Part shown: positions 1 to 10,162 of the stretch, in pieces | How the letters are laid out: every line of letters starts with the position of its first letter | How positions within the stretch are numbered: position 1 is the stretch's first letter | Assembly (NCBI GenBank): GCA_011009095.1 | Contig: VTPC01005565.1 | Location: 118,323 to 182,322, forward strand | DNA length: 64,000 nt | Direction: 5' to 3' | Source: Ignelater luminosus | Taxonomy: Eukaryota > Arthropoda > Insecta > Coleoptera > Elateridae | Made by a program: the position numbers and the translations under genes | Notes under the pieces: model-generated | The model's database searches: none | What the model was told of the DNA's origin: nothing | What the model saw: the letters and a program-made list of their open reading frames with translations, nothing else

Positions 1-234
1 CACGAAATGTACAATAATAAATATTTGAAAAATTACTTGGTATTATGAGCAAGAGAAGACAAAAAGAGAAAGAGAGAAAGACAGACAGAAAGATTATGAT
101 ATGAATATTTACAACAGTTTTGGTCAGTCACCAAAAACAACACAACATTTATATAAAAAAAAATCCTTCTTGTCAACTTTCAACCCTCTCAAAAAAGGCT
201 TGCCTTTTTTTCTCTCTATTTACGGCGTTCCAAA

Positions 235-240
235 TTTATT
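235..240 (-). promoter_or_regulatory. Candidate polyadenylation signal of the Rho-like gene
   Basis: Read on the minus strand this is AATAAA, about 64 nt past the TAA stop at 304-306. A short 3' UTR ending near position 215 would fit. It is the first canonical signal after the stop. AT-rich sequence produces such hexamers by chance, so transcript 3' ends would decide. Confidence 0.45.
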
Positions 241-303
241 CCTCCCTTATCTAAAAATAACGTATTATAATCGAAATGGGTGCGATCATCCGAAAAACTA
301 AAA

Positions 304-687
304 TTACAAACAGCACAGCCGTCTCCACAAACTTCTCTTTTTTCTTTTGAGCGCAAGGATAATTGCCTCGTCAAACGCCGCTTTCAACTGATTACACGTT
401 TTAGCGGACGTTTGTACGTAAGGTGCGTTCAATCGAAAAGCCAGATTTTCAGCTTGCTCCGTCGTTATAGGTGTTTCGCCGAATTTCCTGAGCCTCTGCA
501 GTACGTCTGGATTGTTCAAGAGATCCGCCTGAGTTCCTACGAGCACGACCGCAGCTTCTAAACGATTTAATTCTTCTGCCCATCTTGTACATGCCGAATG
601 AAACGAAGAAGGTCTCACTAATGAGAAACATAACATAAATACGTCCGTGCCTGGATAGCAGAGACTGCGAAGGGGATTTAATTCGTC
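304..687 (-). CDS. Rho-family small GTPase, 3'-terminal coding exon (Cdc42/RhoU-like)
   Basis: The exon encodes 127 residues plus TAA. It starts right after a good acceptor (pyrimidine-rich TTTTGTTTCAG at 688-698, minus strand) at the point that follows DTAGQ (switch II) in other Rho proteins. Visible landmarks are the switch II/beta4 segment (LRSLCYPGTDVFMLCFSLV), the guanine-specificity motif VGTQADL, the Rho insert helix region (NNPDVLQRLRKFGETPIT), the G5-type TSAK, the helix FDEAIILAL and a basic tail. GTQxDL and PIT resemble Cdc42 and RhoU/RhoV. The protein should be a membrane-associated GTP switch acting on the cytoskeleton. The tail ends in Cys-Cys-Leu with no CaaX box, so lipidation may be palmitoylation or non-standard. 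An open frame runs back to position 840, but 688-840 is intron by the acceptor and by homology. P-loop exons were not found. The family assignment is firm; the subfamily is tentative. Confidence 0.87.
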   Translation of the reverse strand, partial: DELNPLRSLCYPGTDVFMLCFSLVRPSSFHSACTRWAEELNRLEAAVVLVGTQADLLNNPDVLQRLRKFGETPITTEQAENLAFRLNAPYVQTSAKTCNQLKAAFDEAIILALKRKKRSLWRRLCCL

Positions 688-1530
688 CTGAAACAAAAGG
701 GGGATAATTAAAAAATGTTCCTCTTGTATTTTAAGTTTGTACATTTTAAACATTTTTGCTGAATTTGGGGAAGTACTATATTTGCAATATTTATTTTTAA
801 ATAATGATGTCAATAGCATGAAGGATAACATCGAGTGCAATTTTCGTAATGATCAATAATAATATGAATGAACAATCTACAATATTGTTGATTTTTCTAG
901 AAACTACTAATCTTATCTTGTTCATATATCAAAATCAAACAGTTGAATGCAATTTGGAAAAAACTTAGTAAATAGAACAATTTCTAATTTTACAAATACG
1001 GTAATCATTTTTAATAGAAATTTGTTCCAGTCTTAAGAATTCAAGTTTCAAGTCAACCTTACTAAACAGTACCCAAGTTATATCCAAGTGGAGGAGTTGA
1101 TGTACATTTACATACTAACTTGTGTAGCTAGTGATGTCACTAGAACTCTCAGATGTGGTATGCAAACTAACTAGGTATATCAAGCACGTAAATTTATTAA
1201 GAATTATTTTGAAGTCATTCAACGTGATTACCTAATAGAGTCCACAGCTGATATGAATGAATTTCCACCAAGGTGGGTGTTACTTAATGGTTACGTTTCA
1301 TTTTTCATTTTAAATGATCACATATCAATTCTATCTCCATTATTGCATTAAATCCCTCTATATTATTGGTAGTGGGTATCTCAAATTCGAATTTCGTCAA
1401 TAGGACTACTAAGTCTGTATCCTAAAATAAAATCTTTTTCCAAATACTCAAACAGAAAACAATTAAAAATATTTGAATCATAACCATATTATTGCGCTAG
1501 ATTATCGAAAATGTCTGTGCAACTTTCTGT
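688..1530 (-). other. Intron/upstream sequence of the Rho-like gene, AT-rich
   Basis: The acceptor TTTCAG lies at its low-coordinate end. The rest is AT-rich with no recognisable exon. The intron may extend much further, since no P-loop exon was seen nearby. Confidence 0.5.
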
Positions 1531-1539
1531 CTTGACAAA

Positions 1540-2420
1540 GTGCGAGAGGAGGGAGTTCGTATTAATGAATTTATAGTCTCTAGTGGTTTGATCAAATTTC
1601 AATATCTTTACCGTTTTAGGTGCGATACGCTCGCTGAGTATTCATCAACAATATTCCTGTATGAAAAAAAAAGGCAAATCAGACTGCATTGTTAAGAAGG
1701 GTCCGCACTATAAACTTAAAGAATTTGCAATTTTCAATATCTTTGCCGTTTTAAGCGCGATACGCTCACTGGGTAGTCAACAACAATTTCTCAACATGAG
1801 AAAATAGAAACAAATCCAACGAAACTTACATTGCACTGCATTGTTAAGAAGAGTCCGCACTATAAATTTCAAGAATCTCTAGTAGTTTGAGAAATGTTCA
1901 ATACTTTTGCTATTTTAGGAGCGATACGATCACTGGGTAGTCAACAACAATGTCTCAACATGAGAAAATAAAAGCTAATCCAACCAAACTTAAATTGCAT
2001 TGTATTGTTAAGAAGGGTCCGCACTATGAACTTAAAGAATTTCTAGTGGTTTGGGCAATTTTCAATATCTTTGCCGTTTTAGGCGCGATACGCTCACTGG
2101 AAAGTCAACAAAAATTTCTCAACATGAAGGAATAGAAGCAAATCCAACCAAACTTACATTGCACTGCATTATTAAGAAGGGTCCGCACTATGAACTTAAC
2201 AAATTTCTAGTGGTTTGAGCAATTTTCAATATCTTTGCTGTTTTAGGCGCGATATGCTCACTGAGAAATCATCAAAAATATTTCTATATGAGAAAACAAA
2301 AGCAAATCAGACGAAACGTACATTGCACTGCATTGTTAAGAACAGTCTGCACTATGAACTTAAAGAATCTCGAGTTCTTTGATCAAATTTCAATATTTTT
2401 GCTGTACAGCAACTCAAAAA
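1540..2420. repeat. Tandem satellite, ~164-bp monomer, 5-6 copies
   Basis: The marker GTCCGCAC (once GTCTGCAC) recurs at about 1701, 1853, 2017, 2181 and 2345, spacings of 152, 164, 164 and 164 bp. Each monomer also carries TTCAATATCTTTGCCGTTTT, GCGATACGCTCACTG and a GCACTGCATTGTTAAGAAG-like block. The first and last copies are partial or diverged. 164 is not divisible by three, and the short frames inside are broken in most monomers, so it is not coding. The length is close to one nucleosome repeat, which is common for insect satellites. Confidence 0.9.
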
Positions 2421-2949
2421 GAGCTGGAATCTTGCACAGTTGCTCTATTTAATGTTCTTAACACATCCAAAGTACAGCACTGGAGTTGGCCTTACGACCA
2501 AACGGTCGGGCCTATATGTCCGCAAAGTGTAAAAATCACTTCAATTGTTTTTGAGTTTTTTTTTTTTACTCTAGATGTATTGTTAAGGTAGATATCGTAC
2601 ATACGTCCGAAACAATTTGTTTTTTAACAAATAATAAGCGCTCCAGGGTTTCAAGGAATGCACTTTCAATATTTGTTCTTCAGACTGTACTTGTTCTGGT
2701 TCTTTGTTTCTCTTTATTGCTAAAGACGCACCTGAGAATTATTGTGCGTTCAGACAAATTTTTCTGACTTTGTTTCTAAAAACACACATATGCGTCTGTA
2801 TTTCGAACACGCGCAAACAATTATAAAAGTAGATCGTACTCAGTATACTTGAGTAATTTTTAAATTTTCCACGTAGCAAGCAATATTTCCAAGTTCAGAA
2901 GGTTCAACAACAAACGAATGAAGTCTATCAGAGGTAAAGTTCAGTATAG
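2421..2949. other. No gene seen
   Basis: This is AT-rich sequence between the satellite and the MITE. There are no conserved reading frames and no tandem structure beyond a poly-T run. Confidence 0.4.
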
Positions 2950-2957
2950 TCTAAACC

Positions 2958-3124
2958 AGGATGGACAAAGAGGGGCCCCCAAGGGTTGGTTTAATTCATA
3001 CAACAACAAAACACGTTAGTATATTTTACAGCCTGACTGTCAGAATTTAAAGTTAGTTTCTGCTTATATATTTGCCTTTATAAGAGCCAATTCAGACCCT
3101 GGAGGGCCCTTTTGTCCATCCCTG
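2958..3124. mobile_element. hAT-type MITE, 167 bp
   Basis: The left end reads CAGGATGGACAAAGAGGGGC. The reverse complement of the right end reads CAGGGATGGACAAAAGGGCC, giving terminal inverted repeats of about 30 bp with small indels. CAGGG-type ends are typical of hAT transposons. The 8-bp flanks are GTCTAAAC (2950-2957) and ATATAAAC (3125-3132), 6 of 8 identical, as expected for an old 8-bp target-site duplication. It has no coding capacity and would have relied on a hAT transposase supplied in trans. Confidence 0.75.
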
Positions 3125-3325
3125 ATATAAACTCAAAAGTGAGTTGAGTCGCAAATTTGCATAATTTAATCGATGCATGCGGATTTTTACTGTAATGCCA
3201 CCTTTAGTTATTATTGTGCTTGATGTTACAAAGAATAGGTTTGAAGCTTTTAAGAAAAATGAAACTGATAATAAAAGATGTTGAAAACCTAACCAACTTT
3301 AAAAGCCTAAACAATCATCAAAATC

Positions 3326-3457
3326 CAGTGTCGGACTGGAGCACCGAGTTATGAATAAATTTCTCAAAGGGTCCTCGCCTTGTCCACATTTCATAAGTGT
3401 TAGTGCCCCCATGTTTTATGAATTGCCGGTAGGCCTTTCTACTCCAGTCAGACGCTG
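3326..3457. mobile_element. Second MITE-like inverted repeat, 132 bp
   Basis: The left end CAGTGTCGGACTGGAG pairs with the reverse complement of the right end, CAGCGTCTGACTGGAG. Such CAGTG-GGACTGG ends also resemble hAT termini. The 8-bp flanks do not match, so a target duplication is not supported. It could be an old copy or a chance stem. Confidence 0.45.
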
Positions 3458-3540
3458 GTTGTGTTTTGAACGCGCTCTTTCACCCGTCGCACAATCACCT
3501 ACAGCACTCCTACATCGTGCTTTGATTTCTTTTACGGTTT

Positions 3541-4290
3541 AAATTTCTTGTGGTAAGTTATCCTTAATCTAGGATCACAGTTCAACTCGAGGCCGTTTAT
3601 GGCGGCTTACCGTCGTGCTTCACTTTCTCCATGAACATCGTCTTTTGCGGCAATACGTTGATCTCGCCCTGGGTTTTCTTATCTTACGTAAAAGCAAAAC
3701 TTTGTTCATTTCAATTTGAACCTTATCTCCTGGAAGTATCACACTCACAAAACTCTTACGTCGAGCTTCGTAGATCCAGGATCGTGCTTCTATCATAATC
3801 ATCATATTCTTATAACCTTAAGCATGTAAAACTGATTCCCATAAGATTTAATAATTTCAAAACGAACATTATCCTCTGGGCATGCTGTGATCTTAACGAG
3901 CACTCCTATGCCGTGCTTTAATTTTTTACTTTCTAACTTTCTTAAGGTATGTTATCGTTAAATTAGGAACATGCTTCTATCTGAGGCCACCTATGGCTGC
4001 CTGCCCTCGCACTTCACATTTTCCAACAATTCGACGGTTGCACCTTGAGCTCGCCTTGAACTCTCTTGGGGCCATAATCTAAAGACATTCTCCTCCTACG
4101 TTGTGTTTTGCTTTTTTTTAATTTTCTAAATTTCTTCAGGTAAGTTATCGTGGATCTACGAACGCGCTTTTGCTCGAGGTCGCCTATGGTGGCCTAGCGT
4201 CGCACTTCACGTTTTTAAACAATTCCGCCTTAGGTTCCTACACCTTGAGCTCGTCTTGAACACTCTTATCTATCTTAGAAATAAGACAGA
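3541..4290 (+). repeat. Three diverged direct copies of the 'linker' repeat
   Basis: Units begin near 3541, 3941 and 4129. Each has a TAAGTTATCGTGGATCT-like block, then GAGGTCGCCTATGGTGGCCT, CGTCGCACTTCAC and TTGAGCTCGCCTTGAAC-like blocks. The first block recurs in the linkers at 5950 and 22990, between the R2-like remnants and family A. Spacing is irregular (~400 and ~190 bp), so the copies have suffered indels. Confidence 0.65.
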
Positions 4291-4640
4291 GCTACAATCT
4301 TAAAAAATTAACTTATTTAAGCGAGTTGTGCCTTCAAGGAGTGCTCATTCACTGTTACCCACCACTAATTGGTAGTGATGAGCGCTACTAGTTGACGGAG
4401 AGGTTGTGCGAACTAAGTTTGGGCTAAGGTGGTGGCCGCCCAGTGGCTAGAAAGAGAGTACCATTAACGATCCCACTCCCATCGAACGTATCAGGGATTG
4501 GAAACAGTTAAACATCTAATAAAAACGTCCAAGAAATTTTGTATTGGTTCTCTCACAAGCTCCCATCTCTATCTCTATTGTTCCACGTCCTCCATGCTCC
4601 CATTGCCAGAGATATCACGTGAACCTCGTTGTGGTTGCTC
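4291..4640. other. No gene seen
   Basis: This is mixed-composition sequence between the linker repeats and the LINE remnant. I recognise nothing in it. Confidence 0.35.
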
Positions 4641-5930
4641 CGCAACGTAAACGTAGGGCGTACAAAACCTCGTCGTTACTATAGTACTCAACTTTTGCTC
4701 TATAAGTCGCCTCGAGGAACGGAACACAATCGTGACATCAATCACTAAAACCTAGTCTCTCTCACACAGATCAGATCGCGAGTGAGGCTTCCGATCCACT
4801 ATCCAACCTCTTCGTTCGGTCATACGGCGGAGGACACCGGCGACACGGTGCACGTGCGTGCTTCATGCGTGCACGTAAAACACGCGACAGAAATTCCATC
4901 TTGTCACATTTACCTCGGCACTTTCTGTCGAGAGGGTTAGATGGATTTCCCACCGTTAGCAGCAATTGCACTGCCTTCATTAATTCCTTGCCTGTCCAGA
5001 AGTGTAGGGGTGATCAAGCCAGCGCCCAGAATACTTGTCTCGGAATTCCTGATAAGGAGTAACTCTCTTAGAGATCGCCCCACAATTGAAAGCTAGCGAC
5101 AGCAGAGCTATCCCCTGTTATTCGTGTCCAACGCAAAAGCTTCCCCAGCAGCTTACCCTTACAAGTCTCAGTATAATGGGAACAAATCTTTTCACCAAGG
5201 TCCGCCATAGATTAAAGAGTCGGTACAAATCCCGTTTAAATACTTGCGCATCGCCGTTCTAACCAGCTTGTCTATTTCGCGGAGCAGACTCTTGGTCACC
5301 CGCATTGACTGAAGCAGACTTAGCAGTCTGGAAATTAGGTGATGCTTCAGCACGCCCAACTTCTGATTCGATTTGAGTGGAACCTGCGACGCTCTATCCA
5401 ACTGATCTTTCAGCTGGTAGATCATCGGGCATGATTCCACCAACAATGAGTTGTTCAGTTGTTTGATCCACGTACTCTGCACTTAGAAAGCTGGCTTTCT
5501 AACGTCCAAAAGCTGCGTCCTTCCCGGAAAGACCACTTCGGAAACAGCAACACTCTTGGCCAGATTGATGGCTAGATTCCTTCTGCCGGAAAAGTCCGTT
5601 GCCATGTTCAGTAATTCGTCAGTCTGTTTTTGGGCAGCCGCTAACAGAATCAGGTCGTCCGCCCTGACGCGAACATCATCAGCCACTAAGATACCTACTC
5701 CTGAGACATCTGTCTGATACTAGTACTAACGCCTTCGTAATATATTGACCAGCCTGGCATCAACTTTAAAGCGTTCTGAAGCAGGTTTTGTGCAACAAAA
5801 TTGTGGGGTTATTTCTCAATATCGCCGCCGGGTAGATGTTCCCTAACAATAAGCAGTTGAAGGAGAGATGTATACTGCTCTCAGGTCTCTATCGAGATTC
5901 GGCCAGGACCAACAGTCACAGACTTGATTT
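4640..5930 (-). pseudogene. R2-like non-LTR retrotransposon remnant, copy 1
   Basis: On the minus strand the reverse transcriptase palm motif reads VRADDLILLA near 5660, with the catalytic ADD intact. It is followed by LLNMATDF, then after a frame change by PLKSNQKLGVLKHHLISRLL and LLREIDKLVRTAMRKYL. This matches the RT thumb region of R2-clade LINEs (PLKPQQRL...LIPRLLHRL). A degenerate C-terminal part lies at about 4771-4980. Relative to copy 2 (21560-22970) it has lost roughly 95 bp near 5700, covering the QG-SP motif, and it has stops and frameshifts. No N-terminal zinc-finger region is visible. R2 elements normally sit in 28S rDNA; none is present here. This is a dead copy. Confidence 0.8.
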
Positions 5931-6058
5931 TTTCAACTTTTTAACCTTCTTCAGGTGAGTTATCGTGGATCTAAAATTGAGCTTTTGCTTTTGACGTTAA
6001 CGCTTTTGAACCTGATCTTCGTAATGGTAATACTCGAGCTTAATGCTCATATTCAATC
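5931..6058. repeat. Linker between LINE remnant and family A (copy 1)
   Basis: About 128 bp that align without major gaps with 22971-23098. Both contain TTCAGGTRAGTTATCGTG and TACTCGAGCTTMATGCTCAT. The shared linker shows that the LINE and family A pieces form one duplicated composite. Confidence 0.7.
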
Positions 6059-6632
6059 TAAAGCCCTGCACGGGCCGAAGTTTCCAGGCCAAATCCGACA
6101 GGTTTGAGAGGTAGCCCGTAAGACCAAAAAATCTAAAAGGCCCGACGGCCTGAAAGGTCCAAACGGTCCATCAGGCCCGAGATATTGGAACGGCTCGCAA
6201 AATCCGAAAAGCCCGAAGCGCCGAAATGTTCAGAAGGGCCAACATCTGAGAGGCCTGAAGCGCCGGGAAGTCCAAAAGTTCGACAGATCGACAAGCCCGA
6301 GAAGCCCGAAGCGCCGAGAAGTACAAAAGTCCAGCACAGCCCGACAGACCCGTAAGGCTCTAACGGTCCCATAAACGCGAAAGATCTGAAAGGCCGATCC
6401 GAGAGGCCTGAAGGGTCGAAAAGTCTACAACGTCCGACAGACCTAAGAAGCCCGAAGAAGTCCAAAAGGCCGGACAGATCCGTATGGTCCGACAAGCTTC
6501 AGCAGCTCGACAGGCCCGACAAAACCAAAGCCCGACAAATTTTTAAACTGAGGCCCGACCCAACCCGAACCCGAACTTCAACCCGAGCCGCGTGAAGGCG
6601 CGACTAGAGAACCCGGCCCGTGCAGGCCTCTA
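6059..6632 (+). repeat. Family A element A1: TIR-bounded 9-bp minisatellite element
   Basis: The left end TAAAGCCCTGCACGGGCC matches the reverse complement of the right end, TAGAGGCCTGCACGGGCC, at 15 of 18 positions. Between them is a core of degenerate 9-mers of GCCCGACAG / GTCCGAAAG type (about 6060-6530), then a tail with TTTTTAAACTGAGGCCCGAC and CCCGAACCCGAACTTCAACC. The core is strongly GC-rich in an AT-rich region. Long open frames in it are a by-product of the 9-bp period. Confidence 0.75.
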
Positions 6633-8980
6633 CTTTAGCCTTCATTAGAACCTTGGAAATATGAAACTCGTTGCCATAAACATTAATGGGTGTGTCGTAC
6701 TAGAGCACCCAGATACGAATAAATTTGTAGAACCTTTTTCGTTCACCTCGAGGCTGCCAAAGCGCAAGCAATCCAAGAAATCTAATTAGTTAAAATATTT
6801 CTGCAGGTCCAAAAAGACCAAGAGATTTTTTCGTTTTAGATTTTTTTGTTTTATTATGTATTTGCTCTTATTTTTAAACTTCTTTTAATTCGTACTAGAA
6901 ACTAGTCCGAATCTACGCTACGTTATGAATTAATTTAAGAAGAATTTAAGTCTTTCGCAACAAAATAATTCAATGTATATGTTTATGATTAATCAAAATC
7001 ATTTAGTGTAACCAAAACGGCAATAAAATTTGCAACAGTAAAAAACCCGAAATTGCAGGTGTTAACAAAGCAGCAGTTCCAGTTTATACGTGATATCGTG
7101 TCAAGGCGGACGTTTCCACTGACCAATTGATAAAAGCGTTCACGTGTTTAATAGGTGCGATTTTGTGTGGCGTGTTGTCTTATGAAATTTTCTTAAAATC
7201 TGAATAATTGTGTAGATTCAAGTGGAAAGACCTGAATTAAGATTGTGCACTTTAATAAACTCCGAATTCAAATAACAAGGTTTAAATTTTAGATTGTCAA
7301 TTTAATAAAAGAAGTGCTAACTTTAAGAAGACGAATATTTTATTAATAAAGGTAAGTGTGCCTGTCTTGAAGATAAGTGACACACCCTGTATATATTATG
7401 CACATTTATAACTACATACGACTAGAATATTCTTATACAAAATCTTATCTAGCATAACCAGTTTTTGTCAATTCATTATTGTTAACAAACGTCTATTAGT
7501 GATGGCAGGTTTAACAATGAAAGAAAAAATGTTTACATTAAAAATAGATTAATGAATGAAAGATTATTCTAATTATTACAAAATAGGTATTATAATTTTT
7601 AATTACACAGCAGAACTAATTTTGACATGCTTGTTGCTGCATAAATTTGTTTTTCACATAATATGTCTCGAAAACTAATCGTAGTATGAGGATATCAAGT
7701 GTGAGTTTTTTATGTTTCTAAAATCTAAAATCCTGAAAACAAAAAACACTTAATAGTATAGACTTCTGCATAAAGAAAACAAAATAATTAAAATTTATCA
7801 AATTGAATGCTAAAATCTTGACAAAGTACCTTTTTAAATGTTATCCTTATCAGTTATCACCATTTTTGTTTTTAATATCGTATAGTGTCCTAGGTCAAAC
7901 ATTATCATCTTTTTGAATGTCTCTAGTGCCTGGCTGTTATCAGATGAGTTTCGAGACTTTATTTATTAATTCATTTGTAGGTCTACGTTTACTAAATTAC
8001 GTTGTTGCTAAACGTTATGGAATTTTAACCTCAAACTCTCAAAACTCAACTTATTAACAAAATTTTTTAAGTTTATATTGATTGCTATTGCAACTACTAC
8101 ATAGACGTATAATGATTTAATTAAATAAAACAAGTTTGCGAAATCGTTTCATAATGAATCGACATGATTAAATAAACAATTTAATTACAAACAAAATATT
8201 CGTGCAGCACATGATATTTTAATTAAATTCTCTACCTATTTTTACATGAAAAAGGTATTAATTATCTATAAATAATTCCAACTTTTACAATAACCATAAA
8301 TTACATCCGGAGATAAGTAGGCGCCTAAAAACAAAATCATAAAACAAATCGACAAGATAAAAAAAATCCTTTGTTTGTTTATTGCTTCTTTTGTTTTTGG
8401 AAATTTATTTTACTTTAAACTGATGAGAAGAAGGTTGTCATTACCAAATTAATTTAGGTCATTAAACGCAAAATTGAAAGTAAAATTGTTTGTCATTGAG
8501 TTTTTCTTTGTTTTTTAACATTTTAAGGTCATTGTGGTATGGTGTAGACATTAAAAAACAAAATCTCAAAAAACAAAAACTCCAAAACAAAATCTTGAAA
8601 AGAAAACAAACTCTCAAAAAGAAAACAAATTTTACTTTTAACTTTTTACATTTAAACCCGCGTTAAAATTAGGATTGTAAGTATCGAAATAATTACGTAG
8701 GCTAATATTATTTTAGGTGTTTTGAAATAAAGAAAGGCTCATTAAAAGATAATCATATGTAATTGTTGTCGTAATTACTTTATTGAAACTTTCCATTTTA
8801 ATTTTCATCTCGTGATTAGCAGGGTATTATAAAGACAGTGCTACATAAATTATAATGCATTTCGTAAGCAAATTTAAAACTTGATTTCTAATTAATTGGA
8901 GATTATCTTAATTCTAAGTAGGTATTTAAAGTTAGGTAATTCAATATTCAATAATCTTATTCTTCAGGTAAGTTTTATAC
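6633..8980. other. AT-rich sequence, no gene seen
   Basis: This is long AT-rich sequence with homopolymer runs (AAAACAAAATCTC-like around 8550-8640). A terminus-like CACACCCTGTATA lies at 7380, resembling common insect transposon ends. No reading frame is convincing. Confidence 0.5.
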
Positions 8981-8984
8981 GGGT

Positions 8985-9960
8985 CGTTCCATGCCAAATC
9001 GACACACTGATTCTCAGGGCTGTTCCAAGGTTTTGTATCTCTTTGATAAAAGAGTCGACATTAATTTAAGACGATATTAATTCAAAACGAGCATCTTACC
9101 TGTTTTACAGGTGTGGAAAATCACCGGAACAATTACAAACAAATATTAAACAAAAGATGTGTTCCTATAGAAAAATTCCAATGTTTCTAATGCCATTTGA
9201 TCTACCTTCAGATTTTTCAAGGGAATTTACCAAAATTTTACACAAAACAAACCAACTATAAAACGCAACCATTCGCTCTGAAATTCGCTAATTGAATCTT
9301 ATCAGTATTAGTCTGCCAACACTGAGACATCAAATTTGTCTTGATGTCTCTTCCGCACAGTAGAAATACCATGGTGAAATCGCTATCCATGCTCATCACT
9401 GATTGTACCACAATTCTCAGAAAAGGGTTTTTAATGGGAATGGGGGAAAAGTATATTTAGCAACATATTGCAACCAAGTTTCTCATAGCACTTCAAAAGA
9501 TTTTTGACTAATTCATGGTAATTTTCATTTTTTTTTGTTTCCCAAGTAATTAGCTAAAAGAAACCTAAAGGCATCCCAAGTTGCCTGCTCCTATTCCTGG
9601 AGAATTTCGTCAAAGTTCTCGAAATAAATCAACAAAATTATGGACTGACAAAGATTTCTTCCGTGGTTTTAGTTATACTTGATCTTGAAAATCTTTCTCT
9701 TAAGTAGTAGATGTTATTCCATTTTTATCCACAACCTTTAAAAAGTTCTTCATTAATCCTTAGTTTTACAATATAATGGAGGCAAAGAAGTTTTGCTGGA
9801 GTCCACAAGTGGATGCTGTACGTTTTTGGAACCATAGTCTAATGATTTTCTTGTGGGCCGCCATGCTTTTCTGGCATAATAAGTAGATCTTACCCTATTG
9901 TCCTCCTCGCAAAGAAAACAGCAACAGAGCGACAAGTTGTTAGTCGCAAAAGTTACCACC
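8985..9960 (-). pseudogene. Fossil of a dispersed-repeat protein (CFLCEWDSRA / SDEHGERFHQD family)
   Basis: The low-coordinate end is GGGTCGTTCCATGCCAAATC, a variant of the arthropod repeat terminus GGGTCATTCCATGTCAA. On the minus strand, 9753-9959 encodes NLSLCCCFLCEEDNRVR, then NVQHPLVDSSKTSLPPL, and further on LKVVDKNG. Near 9400 another frame reads ENCGTISDEHG and TVRKRHQDKFDVSVLAD. These match, in order, a protein family I recall as dispersed in many arthropod and cnidarian genomes (CFLCEWDSRA, PLVDP-KI-LPPLHIKLGLMK, FVKALDKNG, SDEHGERFHQDI, RYQG-W, MLADYCW). The element class is not one I can name. The copy is degenerate. Confidence 0.65.
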
Positions 9961-10108
9961 CATGATTTTCGTAGTTGATCTCTTACAGCAACAACTTCAA
10001 GTTAGTAAACCCGACCTAGACTCAGTATGAGGCGGAGAGCTCCACTAGTCAGCACACATGAGTAGTTCACTGAATAGCACCCTTTCCCACTCCCTTGTCG
10101 GCATGGAG

Positions 10109-10112
<4 letters not shown>

Positions 10113-10139
<27 letters not shown>
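10113..10139. repeat. (CT)n microsatellite
   Basis: About 13 CT dinucleotides in an uninterrupted run next to the 5' end of the mariner remnant. Confidence 0.95.
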
Positions 10140-10162
10140 ATTGAACAGCAACCCACCAGCAT

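Noticed and set aside
688-840. N-terminal extension of the Rho frame to an ATG at 840
   Set aside because: A good acceptor lies at the exact point where homology to Rho proteins begins; the upstream residues are AT-rich intron translation.
1950-2135. 61-codon frame in the 164-bp satellite
   Set aside because: The period is not a multiple of three and the frame is broken in other monomers.
4640-5930. Site-specific R2 insertion in 28S rDNA
   Set aside because: No rRNA sequence flanks either R2-like remnant.
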